Source: Candidatus Babeliales bacterium (GTDB lineage Bacteria; Babelota; Babeliae; Babelales; Vermiphilaceae). From it: a DNA stretch of 64,000 nucleotides. Numbering within the stretch: the first letter of the stretch is position 1; each line of letters begins with the position of its first letter. The notes beneath the pieces are model-generated. The model was given only the letters and a program-made list of their open reading frames with translations, was not told the DNA's origin and ran no database searches. This document shows positions 17,311-26,156 of the stretch, piece by piece. Where the stretch lies: assembly GCA_035944115.1 (NCBI GenBank), contig DASZBJ010000045.1, positions 1-64,000 on the forward strand. The letters run 5' to 3'. The translations under genes were made by a program, and so were the position numbers.

Positions 17311-17400
17311 TATCTCTTAATCACTATCTCTGTTTTGCCCCCCGCAACGCGGGAAATAATAAATCTTCTGTTCCGTAAAAAAGAATGGCAAAGCATATAG
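17272..17400 (+). pseudogene. Truncated copy of the symporter 5' end (42 codons)
   Basis: The ORF begins MAIQILF with YF and a hydrophobic run; the real symporter at 17496 begins MEIQILL with YF at the same spacing. Upstream leaders are alike too (ATAAAGAGAAA before the ATG). After about 22 residues the similarity ends and the frame stops at 17400. It most likely arose by the duplication described for 17152-17530. Expression as a small hydrophobic peptide is possible. Confidence 0.55.
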
Positions 17401-17530
17401 CGCAATCATCCGATACTTCACTTACAACAGTTATCTATGAAGCTACCTAACATTGGTAGCCATTGTTTAATTTTTTAATATAAAGAGAAAGAATCATGGA
17501 AATACAAATTCTGCTCGCATTTATACTCTA
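17388..17530 (+). repeat. Copy 2 of the local duplication (degraded tatD end plus intact symporter start)
   Basis: ATATAGCGCAATCATCCGATA at the left matches the end of tatD but is no longer coding. At the right the segment carries the functional leader and start of the symporter gene. Confidence 0.6.
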
Positions 17531-18914
17531 CTTTTGCGTACTCACCTTAATTGGTTTATACGTATATTCAAAAAACCAATCCGCATCTGCATATCTCGTA
17601 GGAGATCGATCCGTTAACTATTGGGTTACCGCGATCGCCACACAAGCAACCGACATGGGCATTTGGCTCTTTTTAGGATTCCCTGCGCAAGTATATCTCA
17701 ATGGCGTTCCAGAGCTATGGACTGCTATTGGGCTCGTAACCGGCATGCTCGTTAATTGGCATTTCATCGCCCCTAGATTACGCCGAGAAACTGAAAAACA
17801 TAATGCGCACACTGTAGCTTCATACTTAGAAAAACATTATAACGATCGCTCGGGTATCATACGACTATTAACTGGCATTATTATGCTTGTTTTTTTTACC
17901 ATCTATATTTCAGCTGCCCTTATGGGCATGGGAGAGCTATTTGCATCAGCATTTGGCATTACCTACCATGTCGGGATATTTCTTGGTCTTGCTGCTGCAA
18001 TCATATACACACTGCTTGGTGGATTTGTTGCAATCGCTTGGTGTGATTTTTTCCAAGGAATATTCTTACTTATCATGATTGTGCTCGTACCAGCATATGC
18101 ATTTTTCCACATTGGTGGCGCGCACGCAATTGTAACTGCGGCACAAGAAAAAAACATTTCATTATCACTTTTTTCTTCTTGGTATGATCTTGGAAAAGGA
18201 TTACTGCTTGCCGCTGGTTGGGGACTGGCATATCCAGGCCTTCCACACATTTTGCTTAATTTTATGGGCATTGATAAACCTGAAAATCTTCGCCGCGCTA
18301 CCTACATTGGTATCACCTGGCAAATCATTGTACTCCTTGCTGCTACCAGTGCAGGACTGATCGCAATTCCTTACTTTGGAGCAACGCTCGCAGCTCCTGA
18401 AACGTTATTTATCCTCATGGCAAAACAATTATTCTTTCCTTTCCTCGTTGGGCTTGTTTTATGTGGCGTCTTTGCGGCTACACTCTCTACTCTTGATAGC
18501 CATATTCTTATCTCCGGTTCCGTGATCGCGCAAGATATTTATAAATACAGTATCAATCCACAAGCGCATTCAAAGGCGATTCTAAAACTATCCCGTATTA
18601 GTTCAATTATTGTATCATTACTAGCAATCCTGCTTGTGTACCACAAAAATAGCTCAATTTATTCTTTGGTTAATTACGCTTGGTCTGGACTTGGCAGTGC
18701 GTTTGCTCCACTGATGATCATGACGTTGTACTACAAAAATACAACTCGTGCCGGGGCTATTGCAGGAATTATAACTGGCGCAACTGTTTCAGCAGTTTGG
18801 CCATCAATAAATAGTTATATATTGCCATCAATCACTATCTTACCGTTAGTCACTGGGTTTTTCTCAAGCTTGTTTATCATCTTTGCCGTTTCAGCAATCA
18901 CAAAAAAACAATAA
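17496..18914 (+). CDS. Sodium:solute symporter family (PutP-like) transporter
   Basis: A 472-residue polytopic membrane protein with about 12-13 hydrophobic segments. SSS-family marks include YLVGDRSVNYWVTAIATQATDMG near the first two helices, GFVAIAWCDFFQGIFLL, PGLPHILLNFMGI, and CGVFAATLSTLDSHILISGSVIAQDIYK, which matches the sodium-site helix of PutP. Proline is the commonest substrate of this branch, but substrate cannot be read from sequence alone. It would supply an intracellular symbiont with host amino acids. It lies downstream of a truncated copy of its own start. Confidence 0.88.
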   Translation: MEIQILLAFILYFCVLTLIGLYVYSKNQSASAYLVGDRSVNYWVTAIATQATDMGIWLFLGFPAQVYLNGVPELWTAIGLVTGMLVNWHFIAPRLRRETEKHNAHTVASYLEKHYNDRSGIIRLLTGIIMLVFFTIYISAALMGMGELFASAFGITYHVGIFLGLAAAIIYTLLGGFVAIAWCDFFQGIFLLIMIVLVPAYAFFHIGGAHAIVTAAQEKNISLSLFSSWYDLGKGLLLAAGWGLAYPGLPHILLNFMGIDKPENLRRATYIGITWQIIVLLAATSAGLIAIPYFGATLAAPETLFILMAKQLFFPFLVGLVLCGVFAATLSTLDSHILISGSVIAQDIYKYSINPQAHSKAILKLSRISSIIVSLLAILLVYHKNSSIYSLVNYAWSGLGSAFAPLMIMTLYYKNTTRAGAIAGIITGATVSAVWPSINSYILPSITILPLVTGFFSSLFIIFAVSAITKKQ

Positions 18915-18946
18915 CTCTCCTACTCAATAAAATCATAAGGATCCAC

Positions 18947-19297
18947 ATGAATACTTCTAAAAACATAATTACCTATGAAGAATTCGAACGTGTTGATTTG
19001 CGTTCAGGCATCATAACCAAAGTAGAAGACTTTCCTCGTGCAAAAAAACCTGCATTTAAAGTATGGGCAGATTTTGGCCCTGAAATTGGCGTTTTACAAA
19101 CATCTGCTCAAGTCACCGCACATTACACACCTGAAACATTAATGGGTAGACCGATTGTTGGATGCGTAAATTTAGGTGAAAAAAATATCGCAGGATTTTT
19201 ATCACAATTTCTTTTGGTTGGATTTCCAGATGAGCAGGGTAAGATATGCTTAGTTACCGTTGATCCAAAAGCTCCAAATGGACAAAAACTGTGCTAA
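18947..19297 (+). CDS. csaA: CsaA-like tRNA-binding domain protein
   Basis: A 116-residue OB-fold protein, close to the length of CsaA. ITYEEFERVDLRSGIITKVE, FPRAKKPAFKVWADFG, GCVNLGEKNIAGFLSQFLLVG and the ending VTVDPKAPNGQKLC are hallmarks. CsaA binds tRNA and has been linked to chaperone or export functions; the biochemical role remains unclear. It lies 32 nt after the symporter gene and is probably co-transcribed. Confidence 0.9.
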   Translation: MNTSKNIITYEEFERVDLRSGIITKVEDFPRAKKPAFKVWADFGPEIGVLQTSAQVTAHYTPETLMGRPIVGCVNLGEKNIAGFLSQFLLVGFPDEQGKICLVTVDPKAPNGQKLC

Positions 19298-19324
19298 TAC
19301 AACGCACTCAGTAATCAGATAATT

Positions 19325-19783
19325 TTAAAAACGGAGCATGCGTCGCAATCCTAAGTCTAACCATAGATGGGAGATTGCACCCACAATAAAAAATAGAGCA
19401 TCAAAAAGCATGCTCCGTGTTAATGCCGGCGCCCACAGCGACCCCAGCCATACAATAAAAAGTGGTAATCCTATCACAAACCAAATACGATGAAACAATC
19501 CTCGATGATGCACCAGTAATGGTAAGATGCCAAGAATCGCAAGCCCAGAAATAATCTTGAACTTCCCTTCTATCGCAAGCCCTATACAGGTGATACCAAA
19601 AACAGAGTAAAATAGTTTTTGCCCTTTACTTTTTGTATCCACATCGGGAAATAATGAACCGATTAATGCAAATCCCAACCATTCAATTAATGTGATAGCC
19701 GAAGGATGCAATGATTGCAACAAATACACCGTGATACCATATGCAATTGCTCCTCCTGCTAAATGACCTCTATATCCAGGCAT
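19325..19783 (-). CDS. YdjM-like (PF04307-type) membrane-bound metal-dependent hydrolase
   Basis: A 152-residue protein with several hydrophobic segments and the conserved polar marks of this family: GHLAGG near the start, GSLFPDVDTKSKGQ, HHRGLFH and a C-terminal SHLWLD. Those His and Asp residues probably bind a metal at the membrane face. The substrate is unknown. It is convergent with csaA. Confidence 0.75.
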   Translation of the reverse strand: MPGYRGHLAGGAIAYGITVYLLQSLHPSAITLIEWLGFALIGSLFPDVDTKSKGQKLFYSVFGITCIGLAIEGKFKIISGLAILGILPLLVHHRGLFHRIWFVIGLPLFIVWLGSLWAPALTRSMLFDALFFIVGAISHLWLDLGLRRMLRF

Positions 19784-19803
19784 CTTTTTACCTCTTGAGT
19801 ATA

Positions 19804-20619
19804 TTAGTTTTCTAAATCATTTTCTAAAACTTTTCGCAGTTGTGATGCAACTTGCTTGAATTCGTTTTCAGGAAAGTAAAACTTTGGATAATCTCCAATT
19901 GCTTTTTCATTTTTTACAAAGCTTTTGACACAGTTCATAAATTTAACAAATAATCGTTCTTCCTCTTGACTGAGTACGTCATCTTGTAATCCATGAGCAT
20001 AACGTCTATAACACGAATAACATAAATCTGACATAGTTTTTGTTATTGTTGTAGGATTTAAATACATATCAAGAATCCAACACAACTGTCGTTTATTACT
20101 CTGACCACATGACATTATCATCTGGTAGATATATTCTCCGAGCGCTCCTTTTGATCGTAGCTGTATCATTGCACGATAATCATTAAGAATCGATTGCGCA
20201 AGCTGTCTTCCCATAGGACTCTCAGTTTTCACCCCTGGATGATACCCCCAATGATATAAAATATTATCCTTATTTAATTCCACTGCCTCCTGTAATAATT
20301 TTTCTGGCTCCTCAGATTCCATATCAAAAAACCATGGAGACATACTGGCAGTTATTCCTGTGAAAAAAAGATATTCAGGATTATCAGAAAAATTTTCATA
20401 TGATTTTTTAAAATATTTTTTTGTTAAAAACTGATAATACTCAAATTTTTCCATATCAAAAGCTTCTTCAACAATAAGATTCATTAATAAATAATTCATA
20501 TAAATAGCTGCATCCATATCATAGGGATTTTCAGCAATAATATTTTGCATATATTCAATCGCATCATCCCATTGTTGATCCCGTTCAAATTTTAATAGAT
20601 TTGTTTTCCAATTCATCAT
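19804..20619 (-). CDS. Putative immunity protein, TPR-like (second copy)
   Basis: A 271-residue cytoplasmic protein homologous along its length to the one at 667-1509, with the same MMxWKT start and shared blocks AENPxxMDAA, MNYLLMNLIVEE, MEKFEYYQ, LFFTGITA and MSPWFFD. The ATG at 20619 is chosen because it reproduces the TAATG overlap with the toxin-like gene seen at the first locus; seven upstream in-frame codons would lie inside the toxin gene. Paired order and coupling suggest it neutralises the product of its neighbour. Confidence 0.65.
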   Translation of the reverse strand: MMNWKTNLLKFERDQQWDDAIEYMQNIIAENPYDMDAAIYMNYLLMNLIVEEAFDMEKFEYYQFLTKKYFKKSYENFSDNPEYLFFTGITASMSPWFFDMESEEPEKLLQEAVELNKDNILYHWGYHPGVKTESPMGRQLAQSILNDYRAMIQLRSKGALGEYIYQMIMSCGQSNKRQLCWILDMYLNPTTITKTMSDLCYSCYRRYAHGLQDDVLSQEEERLFVKFMNCVKSFVKNEKAIGDYPKFYFPENEFKQVASQLRKVLENDLEN

Positions 20620-22979
20620 TAAATTAACCTCGAAAAGCATGTACTAATAAGAGGAATACCATCCATTACTCTACCACAAATAAAAAGAGGCCAATCTCCA
20701 ATTTGAATTGGTATGTTTTGAAAAACACCATCTGCAGGTATCTTGCCTGATACAGCCTCCAGCATTGCACGAACTGTAGATTCTTTGGTTCCCCCACAAT
20801 GTTCTATTAACTTGTCAAATTTATGTTTGCTAGCAAAAATATGTTCACGATCTAACTCTTTAGGCATAATCTTTGCGATTGCTTTTTCAATTGATTCTGC
20901 AGTTTTATGCCAAAATTCTTTTATATCTGTTGGACAAGTTTTACGAACCGATTGTACTTTTCCTATATCCTCTATCAATTTAGTAGCCGGAGTCTGAGTC
21001 ACCTTCTCTGCTTCATTCAATACCGTTGTGGCACCTTGCATCCCCGTCATAGCTTCACCAGCCGCAGCTACCTGAGGCTTAGCTCTTTTACACAAAGCCA
21101 ATGCTTCTACGCCTGCGATTTCAATAGCTTGACCAAGTAAACCAAAACAGACATTCCCCACGTAAACACTGGTGATAAACTGCGTTGATCCACGCGTCAT
21201 TTGATGTAATTTGTCAGGACCTGGAGTTTTTTTCCACCATTTCTGCAACGCAACGTGCGCATTCTGAAAACTTTTATGTGCATTTGCCCAATTTTTTGCA
21301 ACTCGTTCATATTCTTGTGAATCATCACACCGCCCAGTAAATGAATAGTCCAGCGCCAAAAAATCATCTGCTGGACCAAATGGTACAAAATCACCTATCA
21401 ATTCTGCAACTGCGCATACGACGTGACCAAATGCAGCTGCCGTATCAAGCGGATGTCGCACGACGTGGTACGTACCCTGGATGCCGTCAACTATACCGCG
21501 AGCAAGCCCCGTTCCTAAACCTGAAGCGACCGCAACGCTATACTCTAAAAAAACACCACAAAGATCGATCAGTTTTGAGGCTCCGACGCAATCACCCATG
21601 CCATTTGCTTGTCGTGCGTGTTCAAACGCATCCAACGTTGTATTGCGGATTATAACATCAAAAGGAATTTCATCTTCTAATTCTGGTAATTGTGCAAAAT
21701 CTTCTATGCCATTAATCAATTCTTGGAACAGTTCTTGTTGCAATGCATTGCCCGTACAATTTTTATAATCGCCAACGATCAATCCTTTATCAGCTAAACA
21801 GTCTGATACTTTTTGAGATATGGCATACTGCCGCCGTATAGCTGTATCAGGATCATGAATCGCTTGCTCATATGCTTGCGCTCGTTCTGGATTACTTTCC
21901 TGCCATTGTAAGACCAAAACATCAAGATTGAGTGCTTGACCATTAAAAACATCCTGCATACAACGATTACGCTGCAAATTATTATACGCGCGCACCGCTT
22001 GTGCCTTTTTCTCTGCTTCGCGTTTTGCCGCAGCATCCAATTTTTTCTGTATACGAACTGCTTCATGAGCTATTGTATGATATGCCTTAGGTGCACAATC
22101 ATGTACACCTTTACAACATTTTGTACATTTTTTTAAATGTTTATTCAGTTCAAAAACATACTGATCATACAATGCAAACGATTGTATAAATGCCAGAAAT
22201 CCCGAATAACAATACTGTGACCATTGATGCATTTGCGCATATTGCTGCTGTATCAATTGCTCACGAGTAACATTCTCACCACATGCATCCAACAGTGTTT
22301 TGTAAAAAGCATCTTGATAGGTCGACTTTGCAACATAATCCGTAAACGCCCATTCAAACAATCCACGCTTTTTAAATAATCGCGTAAAACCATCGGGCAG
22401 CTGAGATTTCATCTGACTAAAATCTATCTGAGCATTGTCTTTTTCAAGCCATTGTACTCGACTACCCACATACTCAAGACGCTCAAGATACCGCTGATAC
22501 GCCCGGCACCTTTTCAACACCTCAGTTTTTGAATGTGCCCCCTCTCGTATGACTCTTTGACACGCAAGTTCAGCCATCATCTGGTCCTCCTGACACGGGT
22601 ACAGGTGATGATCCTGTATCACTGAGGGCAGTGGATCACTATGAACTGATAATGGCGCCTGATACGCCAAAGACGGTAACGCTGGTGACACAGACTGATT
22701 ATTTATTTTTTGAACATCGACAGGAAATCGTGAACGAGATGATTGAAACTGATGAGTCAAATCTGCAGCCATATGCACCTGCATCTCATTATGTATACGT
22801 TGATGCATCATATCTGCGCAATATTCTGATACTGCAGCTTTGTACTCTGGAGAATGTAACAACTCATAATTTCTGGCAAACTGCCATAACAAATGCAAAT
22901 CATCAAAAGCTTGTTGCATACACTCAAGGTCTTGATCAGAAAGTGGTGCTACATTACTTCCATAACTATCTGCATACAA
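20619..22979 (-). CDS. Polymorphic-toxin-like exported protein, body in a frame offset from its signal peptide
   Basis: A 786-residue frame opening at TTG (22979). It holds a Cys-rich helical N-terminal half with a CTKCC element, a hydrophobic Gly/Ala segment (about 510-565, with GLGTGLARGIVDGIQG), then the region shared with the protein at 2-667. The C-terminal 75-residue domain carries HIFxxKHKF (His713, His719), GGTKESTVRAMLE and CGRVMDGIPLI. In frame there is no ATG and no signal peptide at the start. A good signal peptide lies one frame away (22949-23038), joined at seven T; one extra T would fuse them. A nuclease-type toxin role is inferred from domain position and the immunity-like partner. 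No family is assigned. Confidence 0.7.
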   Translation of the reverse strand: MYADSYGSNVAPLSDQDLECMQQAFDDLHLLWQFARNYELLHSPEYKAAVSEYCADMMHQRIHNEMQVHMAADLTHQFQSSRSRFPVDVQKINNQSVSPALPSLAYQAPLSVHSDPLPSVIQDHHLYPCQEDQMMAELACQRVIREGAHSKTEVLKRCRAYQRYLERLEYVGSRVQWLEKDNAQIDFSQMKSQLPDGFTRLFKKRGLFEWAFTDYVAKSTYQDAFYKTLLDACGENVTREQLIQQQYAQMHQWSQYCYSGFLAFIQSFALYDQYVFELNKHLKKCTKCCKGVHDCAPKAYHTIAHEAVRIQKKLDAAAKREAEKKAQAVRAYNNLQRNRCMQDVFNGQALNLDVLVLQWQESNPERAQAYEQAIHDPDTAIRRQYAISQKVSDCLADKGLIVGDYKNCTGNALQQELFQELINGIEDFAQLPELEDEIPFDVIIRNTTLDAFEHARQANGMGDCVGASKLIDLCGVFLEYSVAVASGLGTGLARGIVDGIQGTYHVVRHPLDTAAAFGHVVCAVAELIGDFVPFGPADDFLALDYSFTGRCDDSQEYERVAKNWANAHKSFQNAHVALQKWWKKTPGPDKLHQMTRGSTQFITSVYVGNVCFGLLGQAIEIAGVEALALCKRAKPQVAAAGEAMTGMQGATTVLNEAEKVTQTPATKLIEDIGKVQSVRKTCPTDIKEFWHKTAESIEKAIAKIMPKELDREHIFASKHKFDKLIEHCGGTKESTVRAMLEAVSGKIPADGVFQNIPIQIGDWPLFICGRVMDGIPLISTCFSRLI

Positions 22980-23038
22980 AAAAACATGTTTAAAAATAAT
23001 AGAACAGAAACAATGAATTTCTTACTTACTACCCTCAT
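22949..23038 (-). CDS. Signal peptide ORF out of frame with the toxin body
   Basis: An ATG at 23038, preceded by AAGGAAG, opens a 29-codon ORF beginning MRVVSKKF followed by a hydrophobic stretch IVSVLLFLNMFF, then CMQ and a TAG at 22949-22951. The first 20 residues form a typical Sec signal peptide. With one more T in the run of seven (22978-22984) the frame would read ...NMFFLYADSYG straight into the toxin. This is direct evidence that translation of the toxin was meant to begin at 23038. Confidence 0.7.
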   Translation of the reverse strand: MRVVSKKFIVSVLLFLNMFFCMQIVMEVM

Positions 23039-23049
23039 GACAGACTTCC

Positions 23050-23092
23050 TTTTTTGTCTTGATATATTTTTTTACTGTATCAAGACAAAAAA
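23050..23092 (-). promoter_or_regulatory. 15-bp inverted repeat over the candidate toxin promoter
   Basis: Arms 23050-23064 and 23078-23092 (TTTTTTGTCTTGATA and its complement) are perfectly complementary around a 13-nt spacer. It is not an intrinsic terminator, because the stem is followed by A rather than T on either strand. On the minus strand TTGTCT (23083-23088) and TATATC (23061-23066) lie inside it with a 16-nt spacer, so it may be an operator overlapping the promoter, or an mRNA hairpin next to the ribosome binding site. Confidence 0.5.
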
Positions 23093-23136
23093 AACAAGAG
23101 CAAGCAAAAAATCTACATTGATAGTATTAATACCAC

Positions 23137-24639
23137 CTAGCGCAGCCTCATAAACGTGGTACCCGGATAATAAAACATTAAAATATCTTTATATCCCTTA
23201 CCCCGACGCACCATTTCACGCGCCCCCCACTGGCACACTCCAATATGATGCCCATAACCACGTCCTGTTAATACAAAATAATCAGATTTTTTTGAAATAG
23301 AAAAGCTGTAACTCTTTATCTGTTTTAATAACGAATACAATTTTTTCCCCGTACAAAACGCAGAAGCTTTTGTACCACGAATACGAACTTGTAATACCAA
23401 CCCTGCATCATCTCTTTTGGTTACTTTAATTTGTTTTATTTTTCCAAATGATTTATGCAACGGGCTTAAACATTCATTCATCTGTTGCGATGAATACTGC
23501 GCTTCCCATTGATACAGCGAACAACCACTACAATACAAACAAGCATATTTGCGTGCCAAATAAGGCGCTTTTAAAAAATTAAAATCATGTATTTGTGCTG
23601 GAATCACCCCACCACAACAACAATCATACATAGCAAGAATCGGTTTATTTTCATACGCAAGAAATACCCCTTTTGTTTGATCAACCGCTACCTGCAACAC
23701 CGCATTAGTATGCACTCCTCTATATGTTTGATGCGCATTGGTATTTTTAACATGATAGGGCTGCTTACTCACTCGAGCTCGTTCGATCATTGCCATAACA
23801 TAACTGCGCGACATAATTGCAAACGCTTTATTAACTTCCAAGGGCCATCCCGGCCAACTCTCTGTACTGAGCACAGAAAAGAGATATTGCTCCAAATCTA
23901 ATGCATTCACAAACAACCATTTATTATTATGCTTTATCACTAAAAACGTACCATCATAGGCGCGTCCTGCATGTTCTATATAGCCTTTACGCGGAACAAT
24001 AAGGAGTTGATCTCCATCATACTTTTTCCCCTCAACAAACAAATCAATCCCATTATTTTTAAAAGAAATGATCGTTCCACGCTGCAACAACTTTTTTTCA
24101 CCATTACTAATGCAGTACAATAACAATCCATCCTTCGCTGACAAAACTGACTCTGTTGGCGTTAGATCATCCATTTGGTGCAGCAATACCCGTACCGTAT
24201 ATATTGGCAAGAAATCAGAAAGTTGTTCATTTTTATCTTCAATTTTTTTCGTAACGTGCTTATCTCGTGTAGCAACTTTTTTTTCACCTATAACCGCCAA
24301 CTCTCCATCACGATATTGTACTCTTACCGCCCCTTTATATGGCCCCTCTTTATCCGTTATCATTCCTTTTAATGGCATAATATGTAAAGATTCAACACCG
24401 GTTTTTTTTCCATTCACTACCAATTTGCCATTATCTTGTTCGATCAAGAGAGCTGTAGATGGTACAGTGACCCGTTTTTGATGGACACCAATATCCTCTA
24501 CACGAAAACCAGCTTTACTAAACAGTTCTATTTTTAATAATGAATGGACACTTTCTTGCGGTATCACCGAAATGATTTCAGCGGCAGCCAATCCGCTTGC
24601 AATGGATAATAAAAAATAAAACTTAATCAATCGAGACAT
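23137..24639 (-). CDS. SpoIID/LytB-domain exported protein
   Basis: About 500 residues. A signal peptide lies at about 1-20 (ending ASGLAAA). The N-terminal half is beta-rich, with repeated short LFxKNNGxDLFVEGKKYD-like units. The SpoIID domain follows: LEQYLFSVLSTESWPGWPLEVNKAFAIMSRSY, YHVKNTNAHQTYRG, a Cys-rich insert (CCCGG, CLYCSGC), and the conserved GRGYGHHIGVCQWGA near the end. SpoIID proteins are lytic transglycosylases acting on glycan strands, so a cell-wall or envelope role is likely. ATG 24639 is chosen since it begins with the signal peptide; it overlaps the RNase H gene by 17 nt. Confidence 0.85.
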   Translation of the reverse strand: MSRLIKFYFLLSIASGLAAAEIISVIPQESVHSLLKIELFSKAGFRVEDIGVHQKRVTVPSTALLIEQDNGKLVVNGKKTGVESLHIMPLKGMITDKEGPYKGAVRVQYRDGELAVIGEKKVATRDKHVTKKIEDKNEQLSDFLPIYTVRVLLHQMDDLTPTESVLSAKDGLLLYCISNGEKKLLQRGTIISFKNNGIDLFVEGKKYDGDQLLIVPRKGYIEHAGRAYDGTFLVIKHNNKWLFVNALDLEQYLFSVLSTESWPGWPLEVNKAFAIMSRSYVMAMIERARVSKQPYHVKNTNAHQTYRGVHTNAVLQVAVDQTKGVFLAYENKPILAMYDCCCGGVIPAQIHDFNFLKAPYLARKYACLYCSGCSLYQWEAQYSSQQMNECLSPLHKSFGKIKQIKVTKRDDAGLVLQVRIRGTKASAFCTGKKLYSLLKQIKSYSFSISKKSDYFVLTGRGYGHHIGVCQWGAREMVRRGKGYKDILMFYYPGTTFMRLR

Positions 24640-25135
24640 TATGATCACGTAAGAAGGCAAGCTGATCTTCTGTGAGCAAGATTTTTTCATGTATTCCCTT
24701 GTTTGCTAGTGCATCAGCGTTACTATTTTCTTCTCGCATTATATGCGCAATATCATATTTCATTGATGACAATATTTTTTTTGCGACTGCATATAATGGT
24801 TTTAGCAACTCATTCTTAATTTTATATATTCCTTGAATCTGACGTACAAGCAGCTGTGAATCGGAAAAAATCATTACAAAGTCTGTAACTGCGACATTAT
24901 TTTTTAAATAAAAAAGCCCAAGCACAAGAGCCAAATACTCCGCTTGGTTATTTGTTTTAATTCCTAAATAATAGCCAAATTTACCAACAACTTTATCATT
25001 TTTTACGATATAAACGCCTGCACCAGACTTTCCTGGATTATCACGCGAAGCACCATCAATAAACATTTTCCAATACGATCGCTCACCACTACTTACCGTA
25101 TTATTTTCTGAATCAAATAACAATAGCTGTTTCAT
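24623..25135 (-). CDS. rnhA: Ribonuclease HI family protein
   Basis: A 170-residue type 1 RNase H. The catalytic acids are Asp27 (FIDGASRDNPG), Glu66 (TNNQAEYLAL), Asp92 (SDSQLLVRQ) and Asp141 (REENSNADALAN). It degrades the RNA of RNA-DNA hybrids. An extra N-terminal stretch of about 20 residues precedes the fold. Its pairing with the zinc-ribbon gene 5 nt upstream is a common bacterial arrangement. Confidence 0.92.
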   Translation of the reverse strand: MKQLLLFDSENNTVSSGERSYWKMFIDGASRDNPGKSGAGVYIVKNDKVVGKFGYYLGIKTNNQAEYLALVLGLFYLKNNVAVTDFVMIFSDSQLLVRQIQGIYKIKNELLKPLYAVAKKILSSMKYDIAHIMREENSNADALANKGIHEKILLTEDQLAFLRDHNVSID

Positions 25136-25140
25136 ATCTT

Positions 25141-25884
25141 TTATGTACTTGAACCTTGCAATGCATCATTCTGTGCATCAGAATCTTTAAGGTATAAAAA
25201 TCTATAACAATCTTTACATTGCAACAACTTATTTCGCCGCAACTGCTGTAAATCATGGTTTATAATATTATAAAAACAGGCGCTGCAACTACCATTCACC
25301 ACAGGCACAACAGGATCTGGCACATTCGAACGCATCACCGCATATTTTTCCAACCATTCTGCAGGTACGTTTTGTATCTTTGAAGGACGTGCAACTAACT
25401 TTTCGTCTATCGCATCTGCTAATGAAGTAATTTGGCTCGATAGTTGATCAATCGACACATTAAGAGCGTTAATTTTTTGCTCCATCGTCTCTTTTGTTTC
25501 TTTATATATTGCTTTTACTGTATCAAGATGCCTCCATGCCGCAAGCAAATCTTGCTCAAGAGAATTCTCTCGCAATTGATATCGGTCTATTTCCAACTTC
25601 AACGATTGATATTCTTTAGTTGATGCTGCAGACTCTAATTGCTGCTTTTTTTTCTGCATTGCTTGATCAAGATCGAGCATATCAAGCTCTTTAAGGTCAA
25701 CCGCCTTTTGAGCGTCATAAACCGCATTAGCCACAATATCTTGGCTCTTGCGTAACTCTTGCTCTTGGTCTTGTAATGAAAATAGTTCTCGTTGAGACTG
25801 CTTTAATCGATCTTCCAAACCAGAAATCGTTTGATCAAAGTCGATCAGCGCTATAAATGTTTGAAATGGTGTTCCGTCCATCAT
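25141..25884 (-). CDS. Coiled-coil protein with C-terminal C4 zinc ribbon
   Basis: A 247-residue protein. Residues about 10-175 are a long coiled coil and the C-terminus carries two CxxC pairs (CSAC and CKDC) forming a zinc ribbon of the DUF164 kind. Relatives are thought to bind nucleic acids, but the role is not settled. AGGAGG precedes the start. It leads a three-gene unit with the RNase H and SpoIID genes. Confidence 0.85.
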   Translation of the reverse strand: MMDGTPFQTFIALIDFDQTISGLEDRLKQSQRELFSLQDQEQELRKSQDIVANAVYDAQKAVDLKELDMLDLDQAMQKKKQQLESAASTKEYQSLKLEIDRYQLRENSLEQDLLAAWRHLDTVKAIYKETKETMEQKINALNVSIDQLSSQITSLADAIDEKLVARPSKIQNVPAEWLEKYAVMRSNVPDPVVPVVNGSCSACFYNIINHDLQQLRRNKLLQCKDCYRFLYLKDSDAQNDALQGSST

Positions 25885-25938
25885 AAAATCCTCCTACAAA
25901 AGTTAAACGTTTGCGGCTTCTTTTCATGACATATATGA

Positions 25939-26015
25939 TGGTGGGCCCACCAGGACTTGAACCTGGGACCTTTCGGTTATGAGCCGACTGCTCTAACCAA
26001 CTGAGCTATGGGCCC
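25939..26015 (-). tRNA. tRNA with CAT anticodon, possibly tRNA-Ile2
   Basis: A 77-nt cloverleaf on the minus strand: acceptor GGGCCCA/TGGGCCC, D-arm GCTC/GAGC, anticodon loop CTCATAA, T-loop TTCAAGT, encoded CCA. The arm sequence around TCGGCTCATAACCG resembles lysidine-modified tRNA-Ile2 of other bacteria more than the first CAT tRNA does, but Met cannot be excluded without identity-element analysis. Confidence 0.85.
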
Positions 26016-26156
26016 GCGAACATCACAAAATACAGACACAAAATCTGTACTGCTCTAGATTAGAGGAATTTACGACCGTTGTGAAGTAGAAATATCATCT
26101 TTTTCTAATATACAAAGTTCCCGTAATAATTCGCGGGAAAAAGCTCCGGTTTTACA

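Noticed and set aside
22631-22993. 120-codon plus-strand ORF opposite the toxin gene
   Set aside because: It lies antisense to the N-terminal part of the toxin frame, has no ribosome binding site and no recognisable domain.
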